The notes: generated from the sequence alone by a model not told the origin. A stretch of 64,000 nt of DNA from Streptosporangium sp. NBC_01755 (GCF_035917995.1 NZ_CP109131.1:4898001-4962000), one strand, 5' to 3'; numbered from the stretch's first letter, positions 33,605 to 43,043 are shown. Made by a program: numbers and translations.

Positions 33605-35122
33605 TCAGGACACGTCGACCCAGTTGAGGGTGCGTTCGACCGCTTTCTTCCAGCCGGCGTAGCCGGCGGCCCGCTGTTCCTCGGACCACTGCGGCTCCCA
33701 GCGGCGGCCCTCCTGCCAGTTCTGTTTGAGCTCGTCCTTCGACTTCCAGAAGCCGACGGCCAGCCCCGCCGCGTAGGCGGCCCCCAGCGCGGTCGTCTCG
33801 GCCACCACGGGTCTGGAGACGGGTACGCCGAGCAGGTCGGCCTGGATCTGCATGCACAGGTTGTTGGCGGTGACGCCGCCGTCGACCCGCAGGACGTCGA
33901 GGGTGACGCCGGAGTCCTGCCGCATCGCCTCGACCACGTCGCGGCTCTGGTAGCAGATCGCCTCCAGGGTGGCCCGCGCGAGGTGGGCGTTGTTGTTGAA
34001 GCGCGACAGGCCGACGATGGCGCCCCGGGCGTCCGACCGCCAGTACGGCGCGAAGAGGCCGGAGAAGGCGGGCACGAAGTAGACGCCGCCGTTGTCCTCG
34101 ACCTGCCGGGCGAGTGACTCGCTCTGCGCCGCCCCCGAGATGATGCCGAGCTGGTCGCGGAGCCACTGCACGGCGGAACCGGTCACGGCTATGGAACCCT
34201 CCAGCGCGTACACCGGCGGCTCCTCGCCGAAGCGGTAGCAGACGGTGGTGAGCAGGCCGTGCTTGGAGCGGACCAACTCGGTGCCGGTGTTGAGCAGCAG
34301 GAAGTTGCCGGTGCCGTAGGTGTTCTTGGCCTCGCCCACCTCGAAGCAGACCTGTCCGACTGTGGCGGCCTGCTGGTCGCCGAGGTCACCGGAGAGCGGG
34401 ACCTCGCCACGTAGCGGGCCGCCTCTCCTGGTGGTGCCGTAGAGGCCGGGATGGGAGGAGGGGGCGATGGCAGGCAGCATTCGGCGGGGGATACCGAAGA
34501 ACGACAGCAGTTCGTCGTCCCAGTCGAGGGTCTCCAGGTTCATCAGCATCGTGCGGCTGGCGTTGGTGGGGTCGGTGACGTGCACGCCGCCGTCGGTACC
34601 GCCGGTGAGATTCCACAGCAGCCAGGTGTCGGTGTTGCCGAAGATCGCCTCTCCGGCCTCGGCCGCCTCGCGTACCCCGTCGACGTTCTCCAGGATCCAC
34701 TGGATCTTGCCGCCGGAGAAGTACGTCGCCGGGGGGAGGCCCGCCCGGTGGCGGATGACGTCGCCCCTGCCGTCGCGGTCCAGGGCCGAGGCGATCCGGT
34801 CGGTGCGGGTGTCCTGCCAGACGATCGCGTTGTGGTACGGGCGTCCGGTGGTCCGGTTCCAGACCACCGTGGTCTCGCGCTGGTTGGTGATGCCGAGCGC
34901 GGCGAGGTCGGCGGCGACCAGGCCCGCCCTGTTCAGCGCCGTCTCGATCACCGCCCTGGTGCGCTCCCAGATCTCCGTGGGATTGTGCTCGACCCACCCC
35001 GCCCGCGGCAGGATCTGCTCGTGTTCGAGCTGGTGCCGGGCTATCTCGTTGCCGCCGTGATCGAAGATCATGAAACGGGTGCTCGTCGTGCCCTGGTCGA
35101 CCGCTCCGACGAAGTCAGGCAT
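33605..35122 (-). CDS. glpK: glycerol kinase
   Basis: 505 residues. The FGGY-family signature is complete: [16 protein letters not shown] at the N-terminus (ATP phosphate loop), [24 protein letters not shown] and the C-terminal [21 protein letters not shown] and [10 protein letters not shown]. It phosphorylates glycerol to sn-glycerol-3-phosphate. It has no HPr-phosphorylation-site feature that I could place with confidence. GGAGG eight bases upstream of the ATG. It follows glpF by 72 bases on the same strand, so the pair is an uptake-and-trapping operon. Confidence 0.96.
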   Translation of the reverse strand: MPDFVGAVDQGTTSTRFMIFDHGGNEIARHQLEHEQILPRAGWVEHNPTEIWERTRAVIETALNRAGLVAADLAALGITNQRETTVVWNRTTGRPYHNAIVWQDTRTDRIASALDRDGRGDVIRHRAGLPPATYFSGGKIQWILENVDGVREAAEAGEAIFGNTDTWLLWNLTGGTDGGVHVTDPTNASRTMLMNLETLDWDDELLSFFGIPRRMLPAIAPSSHPGLYGTTRRGGPLRGEVPLSGDLGDQQAATVGQVCFEVGEAKNTYGTGNFLLLNTGTELVRSKHGLLTTVCYRFGEEPPVYALEGSIAVTGSAVQWLRDQLGIISGAAQSESLARQVEDNGGVYFVPAFSGLFAPYWRSDARGAIVGLSRFNNNAHLARATLEAICYQSRDVVEAMRQDSGVTLDVLRVDGGVTANNLCMQIQADLLGVPVSRPVVAETTALGAAYAAGLAVGFWKSKDELKQNWQEGRRWEPQWSEEQRAAGYAGWKKAVERTLNWVDVS

Positions 35123-35194
35123 TGCGTGGTGCCTCCTTGGTGAGACTCTCCGGGGATCTGCTGCTGTTCTTACCCGCGGTTGTCGCGCGTCCGT

Positions 35195-36022
35195 TCAGGG
35201 GTGGCGCGGGTCTTCGGGCGTTACCCGCCCCACCTCGGGGCCGGTCTCCTCGGAAGGAAGGAATCCGGCCACCAGGATCTCGTAGAGGAACGCCCCGATC
35301 AGCCCCCCGATGAGGGGCGCCACGATCGGCACCCAGAAGTAGAGCTGCCCGTACTGGTCCTGCCAGGCCGTCTCGTACCCGGTCAGGAACGAGGCGAGCC
35401 GCGGCCCGAAGTCGCGGGCGGGGTTGATGGCGTAGCCCGCGTTGCTACCCCAGGCCATGCCGATGGCCACGACCAGCAGGCCGATCATGAAGGGGGCGAG
35501 GTTGGCCATGGGCGCCGTGTTGCGCGCGTCGGAGAGGGCGAGGATGAGCAGGAGCAGGATGGCGGTGCCGATCACCTGGTCGCGGAAGGCGCCCCAGGTG
35601 CCGACGGGCAGTGACCCGTTGCCCGGCAGGGTCGAGAAGACGCTCTGGGTCTTGATCGTGAGCCCGGGGTCGGCCTTCTCCAGCACCTCGCCGTAGTTGA
35701 AGCGGACGATGAGCGCCGCCACAAACGCGCCTGCGGTCTGTGCCAGGCAGTACGGCAGGACCTTGCGCCAGGAGAAGCCCTTGAAGGCGGCCAGCGCGAC
35801 GGTGACGGCGGGGTTGAGGTGGGCACCACTGGTGCGCGCCGCGACATAGACGCCCAGCATCACCCCGAGCCCCCACGCCCAGGCGATGCTGTCGTGGTCG
35901 CCGATCCCGGCCGCCACGACCTGGGCCACCACCGCCACCCCGAACAGGATCAAAATCATGGTGCCGGTGAACTCGGCCGCCATCTCCCCGAGAAGCCCAC
36001 GGCTTTTCAGGCGCTCCGCCAT
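35195..36022 (-). CDS. glpF: glycerol facilitator / aquaglyceroporin
   Basis: 275 residues with six membrane helices and both pore half-helix boxes: SGAHLNPAVTVALA and YAINPARDFGPR. The Asp after the second NPAR and the Gly-rich TGTMILILFG first helix favour a glyceroporin over a water-specific channel. GAGGAGGAGAG lies before the ATG. It is first in a glpF-glpK operon; a palindrome about 90 bases upstream is a candidate GylR/GlpR-type operator. glpD is absent from this window. Confidence 0.93.
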   Translation of the reverse strand: MAERLKSRGLLGEMAAEFTGTMILILFGVAVVAQVVAAGIGDHDSIAWAWGLGVMLGVYVAARTSGAHLNPAVTVALAAFKGFSWRKVLPYCLAQTAGAFVAALIVRFNYGEVLEKADPGLTIKTQSVFSTLPGNGSLPVGTWGAFRDQVIGTAILLLLILALSDARNTAPMANLAPFMIGLLVVAIGMAWGSNAGYAINPARDFGPRLASFLTGYETAWQDQYGQLYFWVPIVAPLIGGLIGAFLYEILVAGFLPSEETGPEVGRVTPEDPRHP

Positions 36023-36111
36023 CTCTCCTCCTCACGATGCCGTTCTGAGCCGCTCGGATGCCCGGACGGTAGGCGCGGAATGGAGGGGGGGTCAACGGTA
36101 ACATGACTGAA

Positions 36112-36132
36112 TTGTTGAATAATGGTCAACAA
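36112..36132. promoter_or_regulatory. inverted repeat upstream of glpF
   Basis: TTGTTGA-N7-TCAACAA is perfect. GGTCAAC occurs inside it and again at 36090-36096. Read on the minus strand the right arm contains TTGACC, a good -35, with CATGTT about 18 bases further, so the palindrome overlaps the probable glpF promoter. The glycerol operon of Streptomyces is controlled by the IclR-family GylR; an equivalent regulator is a reasonable guess. The remaining sequence to 36390 shows no coding potential before the deacetylase ribosome site. Confidence 0.55.
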
Positions 36133-36390
36133 AATAAGTCATCGGTAAGGCCATCAAAGTACGAGATGACGCCTGGCGTCCGCGATATCTCCGCCGGGGG
36201 AGAATCCCGCTCCAGGCCGGGTTTCACGCGGGAGACGCCCTCCTGGGCGGAGCCGGTGCGACGCGGAGAGGGCAGGGTCCGCGCGACGTCGCCGAGAGTG
36301 GCTCCGGCGGGAACCTTTGCCAGTGACGGAGGTCAACCCGCAGGTCAGAGGGGGATGAGAAGCGTATCGTCAGCGCGCTTGGAGGATTCG

Positions 36391-37461
36391 ATGGGCCGTC
36401 TCAGAATAGGCAGGGCCGGTGTGGTGGTCGTCGCGGCAGGAGTCGTGCTGGCCGGGTGCGGATCGGGACAGGACGGGGCCGACGAGCAGAAGGCGAAGCT
36501 GGCCGCCGCGGCCAAGGCGTCGGCCGCCGCGGCGGCCTCGCAGGCCAACCTCCTCAAGACCAGGGCGGCGGCTGCCGCCAAGGTCAAGGCCAACGAGCTC
36601 GGGCAGATCCCCGTTCTCATGTACCACCGGGTGGTCGACAAGCCCACGACCCAGGACGACCGCACTCCCAAACAGTTCCGCACCGAGCTGGAGCGGCTGG
36701 CCAGGGAGAACTACGTGCCCGTCACCGCGGCCGAGTTCGTCACCGGGCGCATCGACATCCCGGCGGGAAAGCACCCCGTCGTCCTCACCTTCGACGACTC
36801 CTCACCCTCACAGTTCGAGCTGGACGGGACGGGCCTCCCCCGGCCGAACACCGCGGTCGCGATCCTGCAGAGCGTCGCCAAGGCCCACCCCGGCTTCCGC
36901 CCGGTCGGCACGTTCTATGTCACGCGCGACATGTTCGGCAAGGAGACGCCCGAGGAGGGGGCACAGATGCTCCTCTGGCTCACCGACAAGGGCTTCGACA
37001 TCGGCAACCACACCCGCGACCACCTCAACCTGCGCGGTAAGGAGAAGAAGGCGGTGAACGAGGAGGTGGCGGCGGGCCACCGGCTCATCACCGGGCTGAT
37101 CAAGACGCCCCCGGTCACGCTGGCGCTGCCGTACGGCAACCAGCCCGACACCAAGGAGTGGGGTCTCAAGGGCTCCTCGGGTGACGTCTCCTACAACTAC
37201 GGCGGCGTGTTCCTCGCCGGTTACACCCCCGCGCTGTCGCCGTTCAACAAGAAGTTCGACCCGCTCGGCATCCCGCGCATCCGCTCGATGGACAAGACGG
37301 GCGACTGCGCCAAGTTCTGCTCCGTGGCCTGGCTCGACTGGTTGAAGGCGAACGCCGACGAGCGCTACACCTCTGACGGCGACGCGAAGACGATCGCCTT
37401 CCCCAAGTTCAAGGCGCCCTTCGTGGCCAAGTCCTTCAGCGATCGCGTTCTGCCCTACTGA
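36391..37461 (+). CDS. polysaccharide deacetylase lipoprotein (carbohydrate esterase family 4)
   Basis: 356 residues. A lipobox (VLAGCGSG) follows a short signal, then an Ala/Lys-rich coiled region, then a NodB-type domain: PVLMYHRVVDKP, LTFDDSSPSQF (metal-binding Asp pair) and GNHTRDHLNL (the two metal-binding His). It probably deacetylates GlcNAc or MurNAc residues in the wall or a surface glycan. GGAGGA four bases before the ATG at 36391 fixes the start; a longer frame from 36103 has poor codon use and no signal. It is convergent with the HtrA-type protease. Confidence 0.9.
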   Translation: MGRLRIGRAGVVVVAAGVVLAGCGSGQDGADEQKAKLAAAAKASAAAAASQANLLKTRAAAAAKVKANELGQIPVLMYHRVVDKPTTQDDRTPKQFRTELERLARENYVPVTAAEFVTGRIDIPAGKHPVVLTFDDSSPSQFELDGTGLPRPNTAVAILQSVAKAHPGFRPVGTFYVTRDMFGKETPEEGAQMLLWLTDKGFDIGNHTRDHLNLRGKEKKAVNEEVAAGHRLITGLIKTPPVTLALPYGNQPDTKEWGLKGSSGDVSYNYGGVFLAGYTPALSPFNKKFDPLGIPRIRSMDKTGDCAKFCSVAWLDWLKANADERYTSDGDAKTIAFPKFKAPFVAKSFSDRVLPY

Positions 37462-37544
37462 CGGTGATGACGTGGGTGAGTGCCTCCCGGTGGGGTCTGA
37501 CCCGACTACCGGCTGACCTCGGGTCCTCAAATGATCTTAAATCG

Positions 37545-37574
37545 GCCGCCTGACATCCAGCCGCCTGACATCCA
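37545..37574. repeat. 15-bp tandem repeat between convergent genes
   Basis: gccgcctgacatcca is present twice without mismatch (37545-37559, 37560-37574) in the 139-base gap between the deacetylase and the HtrA-type protease. Confidence 0.85.
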
Positions 37575-37600
37575 TAGGAGCATCCTGGTCCCGCCCCGGC

Positions 37601-38728
37601 TCAGCCCCCGTGGAGCTCCTCAAGGGGAACGGAGAGGGTGGTCCTTGAGCCGTCGGGGCGTATGATCTCGACCTTCGCGTCCTCGCCGGGCTTGAGGCCC
37701 GACAGGAGCGTCGACAGGTCCTGGGTCGACGGGGTGGGCGTACCGTCGATCGAGACGATCAGGTCCCCGGCCTTGAGACCCGCTCGCTGCGCGCCGCTGT
37801 TCTTCAGCACCCGTACGACGCTGACGCCCGCCGGCTGCCCGCTCATGTCGATCACGGTTCGTACGACGACGCCGAGCGCGGCCCGGTGGGTGCTGGTGAC
37901 CTTGCCGTCCCTGATGATCTGCGTGGCGATGTCCTTGACGGTGTTGGAGGGGATCGCGAAGCCGATGCCCGCGGCCTGGGCGTTGTCGAGTTCGGGGTTG
38001 ACGGCGGTCAGGGTCGGCACGCCGATGACCTCGCCCGCGATGTCGACCAGGGCGCCGCCGCTGTTGCCCGGGTTGATCGGCGCGGAGGTCTGGATGGCCC
38101 CGCTGATCGTCGCCCCGGGCGAGTTGTCGTTCGAGGGCTCGGTGACGGTGCGGCCGAGCGCGGAGATGATCCCGTTGGTGACACTGCCGGACAGGCCCAG
38201 CGGGTTTCCCATGGCCATCACGATCTGGCCGACCCGCAGCTTGGTGGAGTCGCCGAAGACGGCGGGCTGCAGCCCGGTCGGGTCGTCCACCTTGATCACG
38301 GCCAGGTCGCCCAGCTTGAACGAGCTGATCAGTCTGGCCGTCCGGGGGGTGCCTCCCGTGGCGAGCGTGACCTCGACTCGCCTGCTGCTCCCGACCACGT
38401 GGGCGTTGGTGACGATGTGCCCGGCGGTGTCGAACACGACTCCCGAGCCGAGGCTCTCACTCGTGGTGATCTGCACGATGGACGGCAGTGCCTTGGTGAT
38501 GATCTGCTCGTAGGCGGTCTCCAGGGAACCGAGTCCGTTTCCGGGAGCGGGTGTGGTCCCGGGCGAGCCTCCCGGAGAGGCGCCGACAGAGGCACCGACG
38601 GAGGTGCTCACCGAGGCGCTGGGGGAGCCGGCCGTCCCGGGTGGTTGCAGACTCATGCCCTGGCCGCAGCCCGCGAGCGTCATGACGGCGGTCGCAAGCA
38701 GCGCGACGCCTGTCTTTGATCGTCCCAT
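37601..38728 (-). CDS. HtrA/DegP-type serine protease with PDZ domain, lipoprotein
   Basis: 375 residues. A signal with lipobox TLAGCGQG, a Ser/Gly/Pro linker (VSTSVGASVGASPGGSPG), then a trypsin-like domain with the triad His in IVTNAHVVG, Asp in KLGDLAVIKV and Ser in APINPGNSGGALV, and a C-terminal PDZ domain (SGAQRAGLKAGDLIVSIDG). It should work outside the membrane in protein quality control or processing. The ATG at 38728 places the signal correctly; a longer start at 38770 adds 14 residues and overlaps the decayed AMP-ligase end. All catalytic residues are present. Confidence 0.93.
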   Translation of the reverse strand: MGRSKTGVALLATAVMTLAGCGQGMSLQPPGTAGSPSASVSTSVGASVGASPGGSPGTTPAPGNGLGSLETAYEQIITKALPSIVQITTSESLGSGVVFDTAGHIVTNAHVVGSSRRVEVTLATGGTPRTARLISSFKLGDLAVIKVDDPTGLQPAVFGDSTKLRVGQIVMAMGNPLGLSGSVTNGIISALGRTVTEPSNDNSPGATISGAIQTSAPINPGNSGGALVDIAGEVIGVPTLTAVNPELDNAQAAGIGFAIPSNTVKDIATQIIRDGKVTSTHRAALGVVVRTVIDMSGQPAGVSVVRVLKNSGAQRAGLKAGDLIVSIDGTPTPSTQDLSTLLSGLKPGEDAKVEIIRPDGSRTTLSVPLEELHGG

Positions 38729-38747
38729 GCATGGGTATCTTCCCAGC

Positions 38748-39060
38748 TCAGGCAGGAAGATACGTCTCACGAAGGTCGCCGCGGCCGAGCTTGCCCGTGG
38801 GGGTGCGCGGCAGCCGGTCGTGATATTCGATCACTCGGGGGTGCTTGAGACGTGCCGGCCGGGTCGCGCAGTGGGCCAGTGGTTCGCCGGTGAGGTCCGC
38901 GCCGGGCACGGCCTCTCCGCCGAGGGCCGGATCAGTGCACGGCTTCTCCGCCGAGGGCCGGATCAGTGCACGGCTTCTCCGCCGAGGGCCGGATCAGTGC
39001 GACGATGCGCCGGCCCCACTTGGGGTCGGTCGTCGCGATCTCGTAGAAGCCCCTCATGAG
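38748..39060 (-). pseudogene. remnant of an AMP-dependent acyl-CoA synthetase, C-terminal end only
   Basis: Read on the minus strand, the stop at 38748 closes a frame with ADLTGEPLAHC, LKHPRVIEYHDRLPRTPTG and KLGRGDLRE, the unmistakable end of an ANL ligase including the adenylation Lys (TGK). Further right, in a different frame, DPKWGRRIVALIRP matches the segment that normally precedes it. The two pieces are separated by three 31-base tandem repeats; deleting exactly one unit joins them in frame. The N-terminal 80-90 percent of the enzyme is missing. The right-hand boundary is approximate. Confidence 0.75.
38906..38998. repeat. three tandem 31-bp repeats inside the AMP-ligase remnant
   Basis: Units at 38906-38936, 38937-38967 and 38968-38998, starting gcacggc(c/t)tctccgccg and ending ggccggatcagt; only one base differs among the copies. 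Thirty-one is not a multiple of three, so each copy shifts the frame; the leftmost copy introduces the TGA that ends the upstream half. Confidence 0.95.
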
Positions 39061-39192
39061 CGCGGCCATACAGAACCACATTTTGTTCGTGGCAGGGGAA
39101 ACACTGTTACCTGGGCTGATGTACATCCCGTGGCCGAAGCGTAATAAACGACGATGCGTCGAATCTTTTCCAGGTGACATACCCTGACGCGT

Positions 39193-40488
39193 ATGGCGGA
39201 CGTCGGCGGTAACTCCTCCGGGCGCTCTAACGAGAGATACATCCCCTCATATGACGCGCCCACGGCTCCCATCCCCGCCATCCCCGCTGAAGACGGTTCG
39301 GTCATCAGCCCTCGGGTGCCCAGAAGATTCCCCATCGGTGACGGTGAGGAGACCGCTTTGGTCTCCAGACCAAAGCGGCCTGGATCGTTCCCCCACTCGC
39401 CGCCGCCCGATCCCGGCCGTTCCGGGCAGAGTTCCGGCGGCCGGGCGGACGAGCCGGAGGCGGACGCCGACCAGGTGCGCGAGTCTGGTGGGCTCGGGAC
39501 GATCCCGGTCAGGCGGATAGGCGGCTCCGCCGGCCCCTGGCGTCCCGACAGGCCCGGTGCGCCTGGTCAGACGGATGCGTCCGGTCGGATGGGTGCGCCC
39601 GGTCGGACGGATGCGGGGGGCAGGGCGGACGGGGGCGTCGCGACGGGGTGGCCCGGCGCGTCGCAGCGGCCCGGCGTGTTCGGCGAGCCGGGCACGCAGA
39701 GTCAATCAGGTGTGCGGGCCCGGCCCGGTGTGCCGAGCGGAGCGGGACGGAAGTCCGGTGGCCTGCTGATGCGGATCGGCGACATCCCGATCCGGGTCGC
39801 CTACAGCCTGGGCGCCGCCGTCGTCACCGGCGTCATCGTGGTCCTGATCTTCATACTCTTCTCCGGCGACGAGCCCTCGGACCCGGCGGGGGGCGGTCGG
39901 AGCGTGGCGCCCACGGCGCAGCCCTCGCCGACCGTGTCTCCGATCACGCTGCCCGCACTGCCGGGCGCGACGGCGCTGAAGGCGCTGCCGGGCACACCGA
40001 GCGTGGTGCTGGGCGCGGTGACCGATGCCAAATCCGCGGTGACCTATGCCAGCCTGGGCAAGCCGTGGGCGGCCAAGGCCGTGCCGTCGTTCTCCGTCGG
40101 CCAGCAGGTCGGCTCGGCCGGGCTGCCGCGCACGGTCATCGCCTCGGGGCCGCTGCCCGGTGCCCCCCCGGCCAAGCCGCTCAAGAGCGACGCCGACTAC
40201 CGCAAGGCGGCGTTGAGCGCGGTGAAGTGGACGATCCGCAACCACCACCCCGAGGGGGGAAGGGTCACCTGGACCGCCTCGCAGCGCCTGGCCACCGGCA
40301 AGGGGTGGGTGCTGGCCTACCGGGTGAACTACCAGGTCAAGGGTAAGGAGCGTTCCTCCCGGGCGGCGCTCGCGGTGATCGACATCGGCCGACGCAAGCC
40401 CTCGGTGCTCTTCGTGACCGTGCCCGACACGCGCAAGCGGCTCTGGGCCGACATCGCACCCCTGATGGCGAGCGTCCGAGCTCTCTGA
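39193..40488 (+). CDS. single-pass membrane protein with disordered cytoplasmic half
   Basis: 431 residues. The first about 195 are Pro/Gly/Arg/Asp-rich low-complexity sequence with degenerate repeats (GAPGQTDASGRMGAPGRTDAG). One membrane helix follows (VAYSLGAAVVTGVIVVLIFILF). The rest, about 200 residues outside the membrane, forms a globular domain beginning after a Pro/Ser/Thr linker (YRKAALSAVKWTIRNHHPEGG, LATGKGWVLAYRVNYQVKGKERSSR). I do not recognise it. It is divergent from the AMP-ligase remnant. A 26-base near-perfect inverted repeat lies within the coding region at 39353-39378. Confidence 0.7.
   Translation: MADVGGNSSGRSNERYIPSYDAPTAPIPAIPAEDGSVISPRVPRRFPIGDGEETALVSRPKRPGSFPHSPPPDPGRSGQSSGGRADEPEADADQVRESGGLGTIPVRRIGGSAGPWRPDRPGAPGQTDASGRMGAPGRTDAGGRADGGVATGWPGASQRPGVFGEPGTQSQSGVRARPGVPSGAGRKSGGLLMRIGDIPIRVAYSLGAAVVTGVIVVLIFILFSGDEPSDPAGGGRSVAPTAQPSPTVSPITLPALPGATALKALPGTPSVVLGAVTDAKSAVTYASLGKPWAAKAVPSFSVGQQVGSAGLPRTVIASGPLPGAPPAKPLKSDADYRKAALSAVKWTIRNHHPEGGRVTWTASQRLATGKGWVLAYRVNYQVKGKERSSRAALAVIDIGRRKPSVLFVTVPDTRKRLWADIAPLMASVRAL
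39353..39378. promoter_or_regulatory. strong inverted repeat inside the membrane-protein gene
   Basis: CCGCTTTGGTCT at 39353-39364 and AGACCAAAGCGG at 39367-39378 are perfect complements around CC. The TGGTCT/AGACCA arms are the DasR half-sites but spaced two bases further apart than in a normal dre element, so binding by DasR itself is doubtful. It may be an operator for another GntR-family protein or an mRNA hairpin. Confidence 0.5.
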
Positions 40489-40706
40489 CGCGCCGCCCTT
40501 CTTCAAAGGACCGATGGGGGACCGCCGATCCCCGGCCGGAGACCGGTGGCGTGCGGCCATCCCGTTCCGTGGGAGCCGGGCCCTCCGTGGTCGCCGGTGG
40601 GCCGCGACGGCAGGGGGCGGCGTACCCGGTGGTAAGGGTTCACGCGTTGTGATGGAAGCACCTTCTAGAATATGGTTCTGGCATTGAATCGCGTCTGGAG
40701 GCTGTA

Positions 40707-42920
40707 ATGGCGATCGGATTGAGCGAGGAGCACGAGGCGCTCCGGGAATCGGTGACCGGGTGGGCGGAGCGCAACATCCCGTCCGAGGTCGTGCGCGCCA
40801 TCATCGCGGCAGAGGGCGAGGAGCGCCCCGGCTTCTGGTCGGGACTGGCCGACCAGGGCCTGCTCGGCCTGCACATTCCCGAGGAGCACGGCGGCAGCGG
40901 CTACGGCCTGCTGGAGACCGCCGTCGCCGTCGAGGCCCTCGGCGAGCGCGTCGCCCCGGGTCCCTACGTTCCCACGGTGCTCGCCAGTGCCGCGATCCTC
41001 GCCTCCGACGGCAAGGCCCACGCCGAGCTCCTGCCCGGCCTCGCCGACGGCACGCTGACCGGCGCGGTCGCGCTGACCGCCTCGATCACCGGCACCCACG
41101 GCGAGGACGGCGCCCTGACGATCGGCGGCGCCGCCGATCTGGTGCTGGGCGGCGCACTGGCCGACGTCCTGGTGCTCCCGGTGAGCACGGACCGCGGCGA
41201 GGAGTGGGTCGCGGTGGACGCCTCCGCGGCGACCGTGACGCCGGTCGGCTCGCTCGACATCACCCGGGGCGTGGCCAAGGTCGAGCTGGACGCGGTCACC
41301 GTACCGGCCGGGCGGGTCCTCGACGGGCTGCAGGGCCCCGAGGTGCTCAACCTGGCCGCGATCCTGCTCGGGGCCGAGGCCGCGGGCGTCGCGTCGTGGT
41401 GCGTGACCGCCGCCGCGGAGTACGCCAAGGTCCGCGTGCAGTTCGGCCGCCCGATCGGGCAGTTCCAGGGTGTCAAGCACAAGGCCGCCCGGATGCTCGT
41501 CGCCTTGGAGCAGGCCCGCGCGACGGTGTGGGATGCCGCCCGCGCCGCGGACGGCGGCGTCTCGGCGGACGAACCGGCCTACGCCACCGCGATCGCGGGC
41601 GTGATGGCCCCCGACGCGGCGGTGCTCTGCGCCAAGGACGCCGTGCAGATCTTCGGCGGCATCGGCTACACCTACGAGCACGACGCCCACCTGTACTACC
41701 GCCGCGCGCTGACCCTGCGCGCCCTGCTCGGCCCCTCCAGCGAGTGGGCCGAGTCGGTCGCCGAGCTGGCGCTGAACGGTGTGAGCAGGGAGCTGGAGAT
41801 CGAGCTGCCGGAGGAGGCCGCCGAGCTGCGCGAGAGCATCCGGGCCGAGGTCGCCGCCTTCGCCGCGCTGGAGGGCGAGGAGCAGAAGCGGGCGCTGGCC
41901 AAGGCCGGCTACGTCATGCCGCACCTGGCCAGGCCGTGGGGCCGCGACGCCAAGCCGCTGGAGCAGGTTCTCATCTTCCAGGAGCTCAAGGCCGCCGGGG
42001 TCAAGCTACCCCAGATGATCATCGGTGCCTGGGTGGTGCCGTCGATCGTCGCGTACGGCACCCCCGAGCAGCAGGAGAGCTTCCTGCTCCCCACGCTGAG
42101 CGGCGAGATGATCTGGTGCCAGCTCTTCTCCGAGCCCGGCGCCGGCTCCGACCTCGCGTCCCTGCAGATGAAGGCCGAGAAGGTCGAGGGCGGCTGGCGG
42201 CTCAACGGCCAGAAGATCTGGACCTCCGTGGCGCACGTCGCCGAGTGGGGCATCTGCATCGCCCGCAACTCCTCGGCGGGTTCCAAGCACGAGGGCATCA
42301 CCTACTTCATCGTCGACATGAAGGCCGCCGGCGTCACGGTCAGGCCGCTCACCGAGATGACCGGTGAGAACCTGTTCAACGAGGTCTTCCTCGACGACGT
42401 GTTCGTTCCGGACGAGATGGTCGTCGGCGAGGTGGGCCAGGGCTGGAAGGTGGCGAGGAACACCCTGTCCAACGAGCGGGTCTCGCTCTCGGGTGGCTCG
42501 GGCGGCACCGGCGCGTCCGTTCCCGACCTGCTCGGCCTGGTCGGACGTCTCGGCCGGGAACTGACCGCCGCCGAGCGACAGGAGCTGGCGCGGGTCGTCT
42601 GCGAGGGGCACTCGATCGCCGCCCTCGGCCTGCGGGTGACCCTGAAGCAGCTGACCGGCGCCGAGCCCGGCGCCGACGCCTCGGTCCGCAAGCTGCTGTC
42701 CACCTCGCACGCCCAGCACGTCTCGGAGTGCGCGGTCTCGCTGCTCGGCTCCTCGGCCGTCGTCGCCGCGGACATGAAGCTCGGCGACGCCGGTTACTGG
42801 AACCGCGCCGTGCTCGCCACCCGCGCCATGACGATCTACGGCGGTACCACGGAGGTGCAGCTCAACATCATCGGTGAGCGCATGCTCGGCCTGCCCCGCG
42901 ATCCGGAACCGGGCAAGTAG
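40707..42920 (+). CDS. fused double acyl-CoA dehydrogenase (FadE34-like)
   Basis: 737 residues, about twice a normal acyl-CoA dehydrogenase. The N-terminal unit begins MAIGLSEEHEALRESVTGWA and ends near RRALTLRALLGPSSEWAE; the second unit has the flavin motif WCQLFSEPGAGSDLASL, IWTSVAHVAEWGIC and the C-terminal AMTIYGGTTEVQLNIIGERMLGLPRD. Mycobacterial FadE34 is such a fusion and oxidises a sterol side-chain CoA ester, so a role in steroid or branched-acyl catabolism is likely though the substrate is inferred. GGAGG lies before the ATG. Upstream, TAGAATATGGTTCT resembles a TetR-type site. The last 67 bases are duplicated downstream. Confidence 0.88.
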   Translation: MAIGLSEEHEALRESVTGWAERNIPSEVVRAIIAAEGEERPGFWSGLADQGLLGLHIPEEHGGSGYGLLETAVAVEALGERVAPGPYVPTVLASAAILASDGKAHAELLPGLADGTLTGAVALTASITGTHGEDGALTIGGAADLVLGGALADVLVLPVSTDRGEEWVAVDASAATVTPVGSLDITRGVAKVELDAVTVPAGRVLDGLQGPEVLNLAAILLGAEAAGVASWCVTAAAEYAKVRVQFGRPIGQFQGVKHKAARMLVALEQARATVWDAARAADGGVSADEPAYATAIAGVMAPDAAVLCAKDAVQIFGGIGYTYEHDAHLYYRRALTLRALLGPSSEWAESVAELALNGVSRELEIELPEEAAELRESIRAEVAAFAALEGEEQKRALAKAGYVMPHLARPWGRDAKPLEQVLIFQELKAAGVKLPQMIIGAWVVPSIVAYGTPEQQESFLLPTLSGEMIWCQLFSEPGAGSDLASLQMKAEKVEGGWRLNGQKIWTSVAHVAEWGICIARNSSAGSKHEGITYFIVDMKAAGVTVRPLTEMTGENLFNEVFLDDVFVPDEMVVGEVGQGWKVARNTLSNERVSLSGGSGGTGASVPDLLGLVGRLGRELTAAERQELARVVCEGHSIAALGLRVTLKQLTGAEPGADASVRKLLSTSHAQHVSECAVSLLGSSAVVAADMKLGDAGYWNRAVLATRAMTIYGGTTEVQLNIIGERMLGLPRDPEPGK

Positions 42921-42990
42921 TCCGCGGCTCAACATCATCGGTGAGTGCATGCTCGGCTGCCCGGCGATCCGGAACCGGGCAAGTAGTCCG
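42860..42990 (+). repeat. 67-bp tandem duplication of the 3' end of the FadE34-like gene
   Basis: The final codons and stop (from GCTCAACATCATCGGTGAG to GGGCAAGTAGTCCG) at 42860-42926 recur at 42927-42990 with a few substitutions and a one-base loss. The second copy lies after the stop and so leaves the enzyme intact. It has begun to diverge, so it is older than the 31-base repeats. Confidence 0.9.
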
Positions 42991-43043
42991 TGACTCCGGA
43001 TATATGCATGTATATCCGGAGCAAGCACATAAAGTCGGTCAGC

